A stretch of 64,000 bases of DNA, from the NCBI GenBank assembly GCA_022376925.1, contig JAIOJX010000006.1, forward strand, positions 59,109,394 to 59,173,393, read 5' to 3'. A model generated the notes under the pieces. It was not told where the DNA came from. It searched no databases and saw only the letters and a program-made list of their open reading frames with translations. Position 1 is the stretch's first letter, and each line of letters begins with the position of its first letter. Shown here one piece after another: positions 24,831-36,735 of this stretch. This DNA is from Tragulus kanchil (Eukaryota; Chordata; Mammalia; Artiodactyla; Tragulidae). The translations under genes and the position numbers were made by a program.

Positions 24831-25043
24831 GTTCTTTGGCTGGTGTGGGCCTCCCATCACAGTGGTGTCTCTCATCGCAGAGCACTGGTTCTGGGTGCAG
24901 TCGCTCTAGAGCTCTGTCTTCAAAGTCGGGTACATCTGTCCAGCCGCTCCATGGCAGATGGGATCTTCCCATGCCAGGAATCAAACGGGTACCCCTTGCA
25001 CGGCAAGGTGGTGTCCTTACCCACTGGACCACCAGGGAAGCCA
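24831..25043 (-). mobile_element. CHR-like SINE, minus strand (repeated at 25925-26137)
   Basis: The minus strand reads ggcttccctggtggtccagt and on through the body to the ggccaaagaacaaag end, with the left (3') part missing the C-rich segment. The second occurrence belongs to duplication 6, and a third fragment at about 23,702-23,738 belongs to duplication 5. Confidence 0.9.
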
Positions 25044-25737
25044 TATTTTTTTGTTGTTGTTGTTGCTATTGAAGATTGATTTCCTTCCGTTGATTTAAGC
25101 TTACACCTTATTTTTAGTCCACATGGCCAGTAGTCGTATACTCCAATGCCACTGGCCCACTTGAGAACATAAGTGCCACTGTTAAATTAAATATATGTAT
25201 TCAGGTCTGTAAACCCAACCGTGTGACTTGGCTGATTTTATATCTTCTAACTTAAATACAGTTCTTCCAAAATACATAGAAAAGTAAATATTTTAACTTA
25301 TTGCTTTGTACGTTTAGACGATTCAAATGCAACGTTCATTTTTCATTGCATGTTTGTCTAAACATCATATTAAAAAGTCTAAGTGCACTTTATAAATGTA
25401 CATCCATATTTTTAGCATAACTTTTATTTTACACATTGCAAAACTAACACAAAAATTAAAGAATACAAACATTTTGTGCTCCAAAAAGTTAGAGTCCTCA
25501 CATTCTGTATTTTTAAAAATATGAAACATATACTTTTGAAATTAACTACTGCTCTAATCATTTTCAACAGCAATATGACCACATCTATTACAATGTGAAA
25601 AGTTCATATATAATTTGATGCAGCAATCCAAGTTATATGGATATACTCTGTAAGAAAAAGTGCATCAATACATCAAATTATATAAACATATCAATGATAA
25701 CAGTTTTAGTATTAATAAAAGGTAGAACGAAACAGTG
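25044..25737. other. AT-rich unique sequence
   Basis: No gene or known repeat is visible in the stretch. It recurs at about 26,138-26,832 by duplication 6. Confidence 0.5.
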
Positions 25738-26832
25738 TATTTTCAATTGCATCCAAAACCCCTGGTGATCCTATTGAGCACACAGCACCCGACACTATCG
25801 TTAAACATATATCTTCTCCAGTGTTCTGATGCCAAGGGTCAACTGCGGTACTTTCTTCACCTAAAATGTTGATTGATAATTTATTTTTTTGCCACTGTTA
25901 TTGATCTTTCATTCAATTATCTTTGTTCTTTGGCTGGTGTGGGCCTCCCATCACAGTGGTGTCTCTCATCGCAGAGCACTGGTTCTGGGTGCAGTCGCTC
26001 TAGAGCTCTGTCTTCAAAGTCGGGTACATCTGTCCAGCCGCTCCATGGCAGATGGGATCTTCCCATGCCAGGAATCAAACGGGTACCCCTTGCACGGCAA
26101 GGTGGTGTCCTTACCCACTGGACCACCAGGGAAGCCATATTTTTTTGTTGTTGTTGTTGCTATTGAAGATTGATTTCCTTCCCGTTGATTTAAGCTTACA
26201 CCTTATTTTTAGTCCACATGGCCAGTAGTCGTATACTCCAATGCCACTGGCCCACTTGAGAACATAAGTGCCACTGTTAAATTAAATATATGTATTCAGG
26301 TCTGTAAACCCAACCGTGTGACTTGGCTGATTTTATATCTTCTAACTTAAATACAGTTCTTCCAAAATACATAGAAAAGTAAATATTTTAACTTATTGCT
26401 TTGTACGTTTAGACGATTCAAATGCAACGTTCATTTTTCATTGCATGTTTGTCTAAACATCATATTAAAAAGTCTAAGTGCACTTTATAAATGTACATCC
26501 ATATATTTAGCATAACTTTTATTTTACACATTGCAAAACTAACACAAAAATTAAAGAATACAAACATTTTGTGCTCCAAAAAGTTAGAGTCCTCACATTC
26601 TGTATTTTTAAAAATATGAAACATATACTTTTGAAATTAACTACTGCTCTAATCATTTTCAACAGCAATATGACCACATCTATTACAATGTGAAAAGTTC
26701 ATATATAATTTGATGCAGCAATCCAAGTTATATGGATATACTCTGTAAGAAAAAGTGCATCAATACATCAAATTATATAAACATATCAATGATAACAGTT
26801 TTAGTATTAATAAAAGGTAGAACGAAACAGTG

Positions 26833-27608
26833 GGAAAAAGGAAAGAAAGAAGGAAGGAAGGGAAAGAAAGGAATGCTTCTAAAAATTGATATATCCCTAC
26901 CACAGAATATAATGAAAGCACCAAAGAGAAAGATGTGAAGGGTTTTTTCTAGTCCATTTTGAAAAGTGATAAAAGCGACATTCAGAAATGATCCTATTTC
27001 TCATTTCTCTAATACAGAATAATATTCAAAAACTATCCTATTTCTCTAATACAAGCTCTGAAAATGACCTACTTGTGTACATGTATGCATACATGTATAC
27101 CTAGAAATATACACATATGCATATATGTATATATTGTATACTGTTCATGTACACACACAGATATGTATATATGATTGAGTACATACTTAGGAGATAGAAG
27201 GGTTAAAATCAGGTTATTAATCATTAGTATCTTGGGGTAGAAAGCTGGAAGTGTAGAATAGGTATATGCAGAAGAAGGAGGAAGAGGGAAAATATACTTA
27301 TAATTAACTATAATATAATATAATTGTCTATAATAAAAGCACATATAATATACAGTTGCACATATAATAGTTGCTTAACCATATGTGTTCAAATATAATT
27401 CATATATAAATTCATAAAGACATTCATGAAAGGATGTTCACCAAAGTGCTGCTTATTATCTCAGGAATAGTCTAATTTAATGAGAATTTTAATTCTTGTA
27501 TCTTTTATGCATTATGTAAACTCTTTATGAAAATTACTTTGTAATTTTTAAAATGTGATGTTAAACGTAAAAATAATGAAGTACATAAATTCTAATTTTA
27601 ATTTTGAA
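26833..27608. other. AT-rich sequence with purine tract and TA/TG-rich tract
   Basis: A GAAA/GGAA purine tract lies at about 26,833-26,872. A TATG/TACA-rich imperfect microsatellite lies at about 27,066-27,180. No coding capacity is apparent. The stretch ends at the assembly gap. Confidence 0.7.
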
Positions 27609-28108
27609 NNNNNNNNNNNNNNNNNNNNNNNNNNNNNNNNNNNNNNNNNNNNNNNNNNNNNNNNNNNNNNNNNNNNNNNNNNNNNNNNNNNNNNNNNNNN
27701 NNNNNNNNNNNNNNNNNNNNNNNNNNNNNNNNNNNNNNNNNNNNNNNNNNNNNNNNNNNNNNNNNNNNNNNNNNNNNNNNNNNNNNNNNNNNNNNNNNNN
27801 NNNNNNNNNNNNNNNNNNNNNNNNNNNNNNNNNNNNNNNNNNNNNNNNNNNNNNNNNNNNNNNNNNNNNNNNNNNNNNNNNNNNNNNNNNNNNNNNNNNN
27901 NNNNNNNNNNNNNNNNNNNNNNNNNNNNNNNNNNNNNNNNNNNNNNNNNNNNNNNNNNNNNNNNNNNNNNNNNNNNNNNNNNNNNNNNNNNNNNNNNNNN
28001 NNNNNNNNNNNNNNNNNNNNNNNNNNNNNNNNNNNNNNNNNNNNNNNNNNNNNNNNNNNNNNNNNNNNNNNNNNNNNNNNNNNNNNNNNNNNNNNNNNNN
28101 NNNNNNNN
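27609..28108. other. Assembly gap (500 N)
   Basis: Exactly 500 N. The round size suggests an arbitrary scaffold gap rather than a measured one. Long open frames crossing it are meaningless. Confidence 0.99.
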
Positions 28109-28380
28109 CAAGGCGCCGGTTCGATCCCTGGCCTGGGAAGATCCCACATGCCGCGGAGCAGCTGGACCGATGTGTCCAATTACCGAGCCGGAGCTCTGGA
28201 GCGCATGCGCCCGGAGCTGCTGCTCTGCGACAACAGAGGCTACTGAGGTGGGAGACCCACACAGGCCAAAGAGCAAAGATGGATGAAAAATAGAGAAATG
28301 AAAGACCAATAGAAGTGGCCCCCTGTCCCCCTCCCTCCCCACCCCCCAAAATAAAAAAAAAATTAATAATAATAATAATA
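28109..28380 (+). mobile_element. CHR-like SINE, head lost in the gap
   Basis: The sequence resumes inside the SINE at caaggcgccggttcgatccc, which holds the B box, and continues through the body and gaccaatagaagtggcc to a C-rich segment (about 28,320-28,347) and an (AAT)n-like A-rich tail. The copy is close to the apparent consensus, hence young. A young repeat at a gap edge is a likely reason for the break. Confidence 0.92.
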
Positions 28381-29013
28381 AAGTCATAATAAAACTCCAT
28401 CAAATTCAGAGAAAAATCACTGTATTAACATTTTATTTTTATTGTATCATTATTTTTCTATTCTTGAATAAAACATTTCCAGTGTTGGCATTTCCTCTTT
28501 TATAGTATCATATTATAACATTTCATTCAATTGCCGAAATATTAACAAAAATTATAGTTCATTCTTATAACTTTTTCTAAAGTAATTTAAAGAATAAAAT
28601 TATGGAAGGATTATTATGATTAACATAATTTTGTCTAGATTGCAGAACACATTATTGCTACCTTTGTATCATGTATATCTTTTCAGCAAAGTGACTAGAG
28701 ATAGGTTTTTCCTGGATCTTATAGGCTCATTTGATCGGAAGTGCAGAGGTTTGCATCTTTCTCCCTGCAAGCATGTTTGGATAATTATTCCATAGAGGGT
28801 GGCAGGAGAGGTGAAATAGGAAACTTAAATTATAGCTCTATGGAATAAGCAGTAGAAACATAATTGTTAAATCAATTTTATCTTTATAGAATGTCAGATC
28901 TGTTTTCTTCATGTTCCAGATCAAATTTTTGATCCTTAATATTTCAGAAGTAAGCATTATATTAAGTGTTCAATATTTTATCTTGTGAAATTTAACCATG
29001 ACATCTTTATAGA
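28381..29013. other. AT-rich unique sequence
   Basis: Nothing recognisable: no open frame of note and no repeat family identified. Confidence 0.5.
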
Positions 29014-31428
29014 GTCAAGTAAAAAATATTACATGCAGAATACTCTTTTTGTTTACTGTAAAGGAAAAGAACTCATTGAACTGATGGTGTAGAGCTACTC
29101 TAACCATCCTGAAAAGTTAACCAGTGTACTCAATATAGTCCTTTCCATATTTATTAAAACTTTTCTAAACATGTAGATGGTACCACTCTAATGAGAGAAA
29201 ATGAAGAGAAACTAAAAAGCCTCTTGAAGAGGGTGAATGAGGAGAATGAAAAAGCTCGCTTAAAACTCAACATTCAAAGAAAACTAAGACCATGCTGTCT
29301 GGTCCCATCACTTCATGGCAAATAGAAAGGAAAAAAAGTGGAAGCAGTGACAGACCTTAATTTCTTGGGTTCCAAGATCACTACAGATGTTGGCTAGAGC
29401 CATGAAATTAAAAGATGCTTGCTGCATGTAGGGAAAGTTATGACAAACCTAGACAGTATTAATAAAAAGCAGAGGGATCATTTTGCTGGGAAAGGTCCAT
29501 ATAATTAAAACTATGGTTTTTCCAGAAGTCATGTTTGGATCTGAAAGTTGGACCAAAAAGAAGGATGAGTGCTGAAGAATTGATGCCTTTATAGTGCGGA
29601 GCTCGAGAAGACTCTTGGGAGTTCCTTGGACAGCAAGGAAATCAAAACAGTCACTCTTAAAGGAAATCAACTCGGAACATTCACTGGGAAGACTGATCCT
29701 GAAGATGAAACTCCAGTGTTTGTCTACCTGTTGTGAAGGGCTGACTCATTGGAAAAAACCCTAATGCTGTGAAAGATCAAGGGCAGAGGAGAGGGGGCGG
29801 CAGAGAATGACATGGTTGTATGGTGTCATTGACTTCAATGGACACGAATTTTAGCAAACATTCATGATACTGTAGAGAGAAAGACCTGGAAAGTTATAGT
29901 CCATGGAGCTGCAGAGAGTCAGACACAACTTAGTGACTAAACAGCAACAGTGTATTTTAAAAGGTTATTTTATTTATGATACATATGTTATGTAGCATAT
30001 ATGCAGTTTAATGTATACTTGCAGAGAAATGTCCTGATAAGCTGCTATACGAAATGGTTTTGGACATCAGTTAATGTGTGATATTTGTACAATGAAGAAA
30101 AAAAGACAGTCCAGCAGAGGAAACAGCAAAAGCAAAGAGTCTGAGTTTGAGGATACCAAGATAACTTTGTGGAACTCAACTAAAGCTGATTTAGTTAAAC
30201 CTACACAAAAACCATTGGACCACTTTTGTCAAGTAAAAATATTACATGCAGAATACTCTTTTGTTTACTGTAAAGGAAAAGAACTCATTGAACTGATGGT
30301 GTAGAGCTACTCTAACCATCCTGAAAAGTTAACCAGTGTACTCAATATAGTCCTTTCCATATTTATTAAAACTTTTCTAAACATGTAGATGGTACCACTC
30401 TAATGAGAGAAAATGAAGAGAAACTAAAAAGCCTCTTGAAGAGGGTGAATGAGGAGAATGAAAAAGCTCGCTTAAAACTCAACATTCAAAGAAAACTAAG
30501 ACCATGCTGTCTGGTCCCATCACTTCATGGTAAATAGAAAGGAAAAAGTGGAAGCAGTGACAGACCTTAATTTCTTGGGTTCCAAGATCACTACAGATGT
30601 TGGCTAGAGCCATGAAATTAAAAGATGCTTGCTGCATGTAGGGAAAGTTATGACAAACCTAGACAGTATTAATAAAAAGCAGAGGGATCATTTTGCTGGG
30701 AAAGGTCCATATAATTAAAACTATGGTTTTTCCAGAAGTCATGTTTGGATCTGAAAGTTGGACCAAAAAGAAGGATGAGTGCTGAAGAATTGATGCCTTT
30801 ATAGTGCGGAGCTCGAGAAGACTCTTGGGAGTTCCTTGGACAGCAAGGAAATCAAAACAGTCACTCTTAAAGGAAATCAACTCGGAACATTCACTGGGAA
30901 GACTGATCCTGAAGATGAAACTCCAGTGTTTGTCTACCTGTTGTGAAGGGCTGACTCATTGGAAAAAACCCTAATGCTGTGAAAGATCAAGGGCAGAGGA
31001 GAGGGCGGCAGAGAATGACATGGTTGTATGGTGTCATTGACTTCAATGGACACGAATTTTAGCAAACATTCATGATACTGTAGAGAGAAAGACCTGGAAA
31101 GTTATAGTCCATGGAGCTGCAGAGAGTCAGACACAACTTAGTGACTAAACAGCAACAGTGTATTTTAAAAGGTTATTTTATTTATGATACATATGTTATG
31201 TAGCATATATGCAGTTTAATGTATACTTGCAGAGAAATGTCCTGATAAGCTGCTATACGAAATGGTTTTGGACATCAGTTAATGTGTGATATTTGTACAA
31301 TGAAGAAAAAAAGACAGTCCAGCAGAGGAAACAGCAAAAGCAAAGAGTCTGAGTTTGAGGATACCAAGATAACTTTGTGGAACTCAACTAAAGCTGATTT
31401 AGTTAAACCTACACAAAAACCATTGGAC
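29014..31428. other. Tandem duplication 7 (probable assembly artefact)
   Basis: 29014-30220 recurs at 30228-31428 with a 7-base spacer. The offset falls from 1214 to 1208 entirely through homopolymer shortening (A6/A5, T5/T4, A7/A5, G5/G3). That is the classic error profile of uncorrected long reads. Confidence 0.96.
29170..29945 (+). mobile_element. BovB 3' fragment (repeated at about 30382-31155)
   Basis: Plus-strand sequence aligns with the 3' third of BovB at 1270-2385: the region after the RT motif, then the cttgggttccaagatcac block and the terminal agtcagacacaacttag-like end. It is 5'-truncated with broken frames. The second copy is produced by duplication 7. Confidence 0.85.
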
Positions 31429-31630
31429 TTCCCTGATGGCTTGGATTGTAAAGAATCTGTCTGCAATACAGGATACCCAGGTTTGATCCCTGTGTCAGGA
31501 AGATCCATTGGATAAAGGAATGACAACCCACTCCAGTATTCTTTCCTGGAGAATTCCATGGACAGGGGATTCTGGCAAGCTACAGCGCATGGTGTCACAA
31601 AGAGTTGAACATAATTTACATGGCTAACAC
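31425..31630 (+). mobile_element. Bov-tA-type SINE
   Basis: It begins ggacttccctgatggcttgg, has a B box (ggtttgatccctgt) and the bovine-type body ccactccagtattctttcc and gaattccatggacagggg. Moderate divergence marks it as older than the CHR-like copies. Confidence 0.88.
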
Positions 31631-32627
31631 ACACACGCAAATATTCAAAGTCATTAAATCGCTTTGGCTTGAGTGTTGGAAGGCCTATCACATAAGACTT
31701 CATATGCCACGCTGAACTTTCATCCTGAAGGAAATATAGAATTTCTAAAAGGCAATATGAAGTGACCAAAAGAATCCTGTTTGCATTTACAAAATCAATG
31801 TAGTGGCAACGTGAATAGTATATTAGAGTTTGTGGAGTTAACATGGGTGTGGGAACACAAGTGATAAGACTATCATTGAAAAGTAATGTTTTATGAGGTG
31901 GCATTACCTACAATTCATAGTTAGGAGGCAAAAATACTGGCCGAGTAATAAATTAGATATGGCGACGACACCAGAAATACCATAGGCACTTCTTCGGTGA
32001 GTTTTATCAAACAGGTGTATATATAGTGTCAAATCACAAGACAGAAAACATTTGAGTCTCAGTATTAGAAACTATTGTGAATCATGTATTTTTGGTTGGT
32101 TCTGTTGACTGTACCAATATTAAAGGCAACTTATGGCCTGGCTCCAAGTGCAAACATTTGAAGCTATGAATTTTGTGTGCTGACCTCATTCTTGTCTCCA
32201 TTTGCTTTTCCTTGAAGTTTATTTTTCCTTTACATCATTTTTCTAATTGATTTTAAATGTGCATGGTATCTTCCGGAGTTCTTTAAATCCTTGTAAGCTG
32301 TTTTAATCATTTTGTTAATATCATGTGCTAAAATAAATATTAGATACAAATTAAATTTTAATGAACTAATTGATTTCAAGCAAGACGATGGCAGATGAAA
32401 TAGAATGCTTTTTAGAATATTAAACTGGAAACTAACGGTCATTCAAAATATTCATCAAATAATTCCACTACTATTCCTACTATGTGTCTATTATCAATAA
32501 ATACCAATTCTTCTAATTATTTGTTATTGCAATATCATCAGAACATTGATAGATGACAGTAGACAGGTTATCATGAACAGTATCAGATTCTTGATCTCCA
32601 ACGGAGAATTCACACTGGGATCAAAAA
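31631..32627. other. Unique AT-rich sequence left of the L1 nest
   Basis: No gene or repeat recognised. This is the pre-insertion host sequence. Its right end carries the target site of L1-A. Confidence 0.55.
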
Positions 32628-33857
32628 CACTTGGCTTGCGTCATTTGCTATTATTTTCTCCCATTCTGTGGGTTGTCTGTTCACCTTGTTTGTAGTTTCT
32701 TTTGCTATACAAAAGCTTTTAACTTTCATTAGGTCCGACATGATTATTTTTCCTTTCATTTCAGACATTCCAGAGGGCGGGTCATAAAAGATCTTGCTTT
32801 GATTTATGTCAGTGAGTGTTTTGCCTAAATTTTCCTCTAAGAGTTGTATAGTCTCTGTTTTTACACCTATTTTAACCTATTTTGAGCTTATCTTTGTGTA
32901 TGTTGTCAGGGAATGGTCCAACTTCATTTTTGTTTTTTGTTTATTTTTTGCACGTGGCTGTCCAATTTTCCCAGCACCATTTGTTGAAGAGGCTGTTTCT
33001 GTCCTAATGTATATTTTCATCTCCTTTGTCAAAAATAAGGTACCCATAGGTGCGTGGGTTTATCTCTGTTTTCTCTATCTTGTTCCATTGGTCTATATTT
33101 CTGTTTTTGTGCCAGTACCATACTGTCTGGATGACTGTTGCTTTGTACTATAGTCTGAAGTTAAGAAGGCTGATCTCTCTAGCTCCATTCTTCTTTCTCT
33201 GGATTGTTTTGGCTATCCAGAGTCTTTTGTGTTCCCATATGAACTGTGTTATGTTTTGGTCTAGCTCTGTGAAGAATGTCATTGGTAATTTTATCAGGGT
33301 CACAGTGAATCTGTAGGTGATCTTTGATAGTATGGTCATTTTTACAATATTGATTCTCCCAACCCAGGAACGTGGAATGTCTCTCCATCTGTTTATGTCA
33401 TATTCGATTTCTTTTATTAGTGTCTTGTAATCTTCTGTGTACAGTTCCTTTGTCTCTTTAGGTAAGTTTATTCCTAGATATTGCATTTTTTGGTTGCAAT
33501 GGCGAATGGGATTGGATCCTTGATTTTTCTGTCTGATTTTTTAATTTTTTTTAAAACTTTATTTTACTTTTGACTTTTACAAAGTTTTGTTGTTCACAGA
33601 CATGCATGTTCTCAGATTAGTCACATGTATTTCCCCCCCTTCCCTCCCCTCCCGACCATCACACAGCACCCCTGAAGGATCCCCTTTTTTCACAGAGCAA
33701 TGACTAGAGCTATTTTCTTCACTTATGATAGTACAGGCCTTCATGCTCCTTCCTTTACGCCTCTCACCCACTGTTCCTTCCCCTCAATGTCCATATGTCC
33801 ACTGTCCATGTCTGTCTTTCTGTCGCTTCACTGCATGTGCCATCATCACCATCCTAC

Positions 33858-36735
33858 TAGATTCCATATATATGTGTTAATATACTGTATTTGTCCTTCT
33901 CTTTTTGACTGACTTCACTTTTTATGATACGTTCTAGATCCAGCCACCTCATTAGGGTTGATTCTTCTGCATTTCTCTTTACAGCTGTGTGGTATTCCAT
34001 TGTATAAATGTACCAGAGCTTTTGGATCCATTTGTTCGTCGATGGGCATCTAGGTTCCTTCTAAGTTCTAGCTATTGTATAGAGAGCTGCAATGAACATT
34101 GGGATACAGGTGCTTCTTTCAGTTTTGATTTCGTCAGGGTATAAGCCTAAGAGTGGGATTGCTGGGTCATATGGTGCTTCTATTTTTAGTTTTTTAAGAA
34201 ATCTCCAGACTGTCTTCCATAGAGGCTGTATCAATTTACACTCCCACCAGCAATGCAGGAGTGTTCCCTTTTTTCCGCAGCCTCTCCAGCATTTATTGTC
34301 TGTTGATTTGTGGATGATGGCCATTCTGACGGGTGTGAGATGATATCTCATTGTAGTTTTGATTTGCATTTCTCTAATTATTAGTGAAGTTGAGCATCGT
34401 TTCATGTGTTTTTGGGCCATCTGTATGTCATCGCTGGAGAGGTGTCTGTTTAGGTCCTTTTCCCATTTTTTGATTGGGTTGTTCGTTTTTCCAGTGTTGA
34501 GTTGTCTGAGTTGCTTGTAGATTTTGGAGATTAATTCTTTGTCTGTTGTTTCATTTGCTATGATTTTCTCCCACTCTGTGGGCTGTCTGTTCAGCTTTTT
34601 GTAATTTCTTTAGCTGTACAAAAGCTTTTAAGTTTCATTAGGTCCCACATGTTCATTTGTCTTTTTAGTTCCACTATTCTAGTAGGTGGGTCGGAAAAGA
34701 TCTTACTTTGATTGATGTCCTTGAGGGTTTTGCCTATATTCTCCTCTAAGAGTTTGATGGTTTCTGGCCTTACATTTAAGTCTTTAATCCATTTTGAGTT
34801 GATCTTTGTGTATGGTGTCAGGGTATGTTCCAACTTCATTTTCCTGCATGTAGCTGTCCAATTTTCCCAGCACCATTTGTTGAAGAGGCTGTCTTTGTCC
34901 CATTTTGTATGTTCGCCTCCTTTGTCAAAAATAAGGTACCCATAGGTGCGTGGGTTTATCTCTGGGTTCTCAATCTTGTTCCAGTGGTCGATATTTCTGT
35001 TTTTGTGCCAGTACCATACTGTCTTGATGAGTGTTGCTTTGTAGTAGAGTCTGAAGTTGGGGAGGCTGATCCCCCCAGCTCCATTCTTCTTCCTGAGGAT
35101 TGCTTTGGCTATTCGAGGTCTTTTGTGTTTCCATATGAACTGCGTTATTCGTTGGTCTAGTTCTGTGAAGAATGTTATTGGAAGTTTGATAGGGATCGCA
35201 TTGAATCTATAGATGACATTTGGTAGTATGGTCATTTTCACAATATTGATTCTCCGACCATTTATAGAGAGCTGCATCAGGTCGGTTCTTTCAGTTTTGA
35301 TTTCATCAGGGTATAAGCCTAAGAGTGGGATTGCTGGGTCATATGGTGCTTCTATTTTTAGTTTTTTAAGAAATCTCCAGACTGTCTTCCATAGAGGCTG
35401 TATCAATTTACACTCCCACCAGCAATGCAGGAGTGTTCCCTTTTCTCTGCAGCCTCTCCAGCATTTATTGTCTGTTGATTTGTGGATGATGGCCATTCTG
35501 ACGGGTGTGAGATGATATCTCATTGTAGTTTTGATTTGCATTTCTCTAATTATTAGTGAAGTTGAGCATCGTTTCATGTGTTTTTGGGCCATCTGTATGT
35601 CATCGCTGGAGAGGTGTCTGTTTAGGTCCTTTTCCCATTTTTTGATTGGGTTGTTCGTTTTTCCAGTGTTGAGTTGTCTGAGTTGCTTGTAGATTTTGGA
35701 GATTAATTCTTTGTCTGTTGTTTCATTTGCTATGATTTTCTCCCACTCTGTGGGCTGTCTGTTCAGCTTTTTGTAATTTCTTTAGCTGTACAAAAGCTTT
35801 TAAGTTTCATTAGGTCCCACATGTTCATTTGTCTTTTTAGTTCCACTATTCTAGTAGGTGGGTCGGAAAAGATCTTACTTTGATTGATGTCCTTGAGGGT
35901 TTTGCCTATATTCTCCTCTAAGAGTTTGATGGTTTCTGGCCTTACATTTAAGTCTTTAATCCATTTTGAGTTGATCTTTGTGTATGGTGTCAGGGTATGT
36001 TCCAACTTCATTTTCCTGCATGTAGCTGTCCAATTTTCCCAGCACCATTTGTTGAAGAGGCTGTCTTTGTCCCATTTTGTATGTTCGCCTCCTTTGTCAA
36101 AAATAAGGTACCCATAGGTGCGTGGGTTTATCTCTGGGTTCTCAATCTTGTTCCAGTGGTCGATATTTCTGTTTTTGTGCCAGTACCATACTGTCTTGAT
36201 GAGTGTTGCTTTGTAGTAGAGTCTGAAGTTGGGGAGGCTGATCCCCCCAGCTCCATTCTTCTTCCTGAGGATTGCTTTGGCTATTCGAGGTCTTTTGTGT
36301 TTCCATATGAACTGCGTTATTCGTTGGTCTAGTTCTGTGAAGAATGTTATTGGAAGTTTGATAGGGATCGCATTGAATCTATAGATGACATTTGGTAGTA
36401 TGGTCATTTTCACAATATTGATTCTCCCGACCCAGGAACACGGAATATTTCTCCATCTGTTTAACTTTTCTTTAATGTCTCTCATGAGTGTCTTGTAATT
36501 TTCTGTGTACAATTCTTTTGTTTCTTTGGGTAGGTTTATTCCTAGATATTTGATTCTTTTGGTTGTGATGGTGAAGGGGATTGCCTCTTTGATTTCATTT
36601 TCTGATTTTTCATTGTTTGTGTATAGGAATGCCAGTGATTTCTGTATATTGATTTTGTATCCTGCGACTTTGCTGGGGCGTTTAGTCCATTAACATTCAA
36701 AGTAATTATTGATACAAATGATCCTATTGTCATCT
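33858..36735 (-). pseudogene. L1-B ORF2, internally deleted and frameshifted
   Basis: ORF2 encodes the L1 endonuclease and reverse transcriptase. Here the start is kept ([13 protein letters not shown] near 36,680-36,735) but is joined directly to the [12 protein letters not shown] segment that normally follows the RT motif. Nearly all of the endonuclease and the RT palm with FADD are therefore gone. The C-terminal part is open at 36,512-35,763. A homopolymer shortening near 35,770 breaks the frame, and the Cys-rich C-terminus ([14 protein letters not shown]) lies at about 34,300. The stop is near 33,858. Duplication 8 repeats part of the C-terminal region, generating a 333-codon chimeric frame at 34,591-35,592. 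Confidence 0.85.
34078..36431. other. Tandem duplication 8 (probable assembly artefact)
   Basis: 34078-35259 recurs from about 35260 to 36431. The main offset is 1172, but the start of the second copy lacks 13 bases and has altered bases (tgcatcaggtcgg), and the end of the first lacks one C. Errors cluster at the join. Confidence 0.94.

Larger units (their letters stand above)
22607..24865. other. Tandem duplication 5 (probable assembly artefact)
   Basis: 22607-23738 recurs directly at 23739-24865, at offset 1132 falling to 1127 because the second copy lacks five bases of a T-rich tract. The unit starts in pseudogene-flanking sequence and ends inside a minus-strand SINE. Confidence 0.95.
24681..26832. 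other. Tandem duplication 6 (probable assembly artefact)
   Basis: 24681-25737 recurs at 25776-26832, at offset 1094-1095, with a 38-base spacer 25738-25775. Differences are single-base homopolymer changes (C4/C3, C2/C3) and one substitution near 25,410/26,504. Confidence 0.95.

Noticed and set aside
27548..28403. Long open frames of 190-280 codons across the gap
   Set aside because: They are almost entirely N. The coding ends are SINE or AT-rich sequence.
33148..33486. A 112-codon minus-strand frame as an independent gene
   Set aside because: It is the L1-A inverted ORF2 segment ([18 protein letters not shown] region), a truncated LINE fragment.
34591..35592. A 333-codon L1 ORF2 variant with permuted order
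   Set aside because: The frame crosses the noisy join of duplication 8 near 35,259, so its order is an artefact.
36660..36690. L1-B deletion as a spliced, reintegrated L1 RNA
   Set aside because: The intact L1-C sequence at the equivalent junction shows no GT at the left edge, so canonical splicing is not supported.
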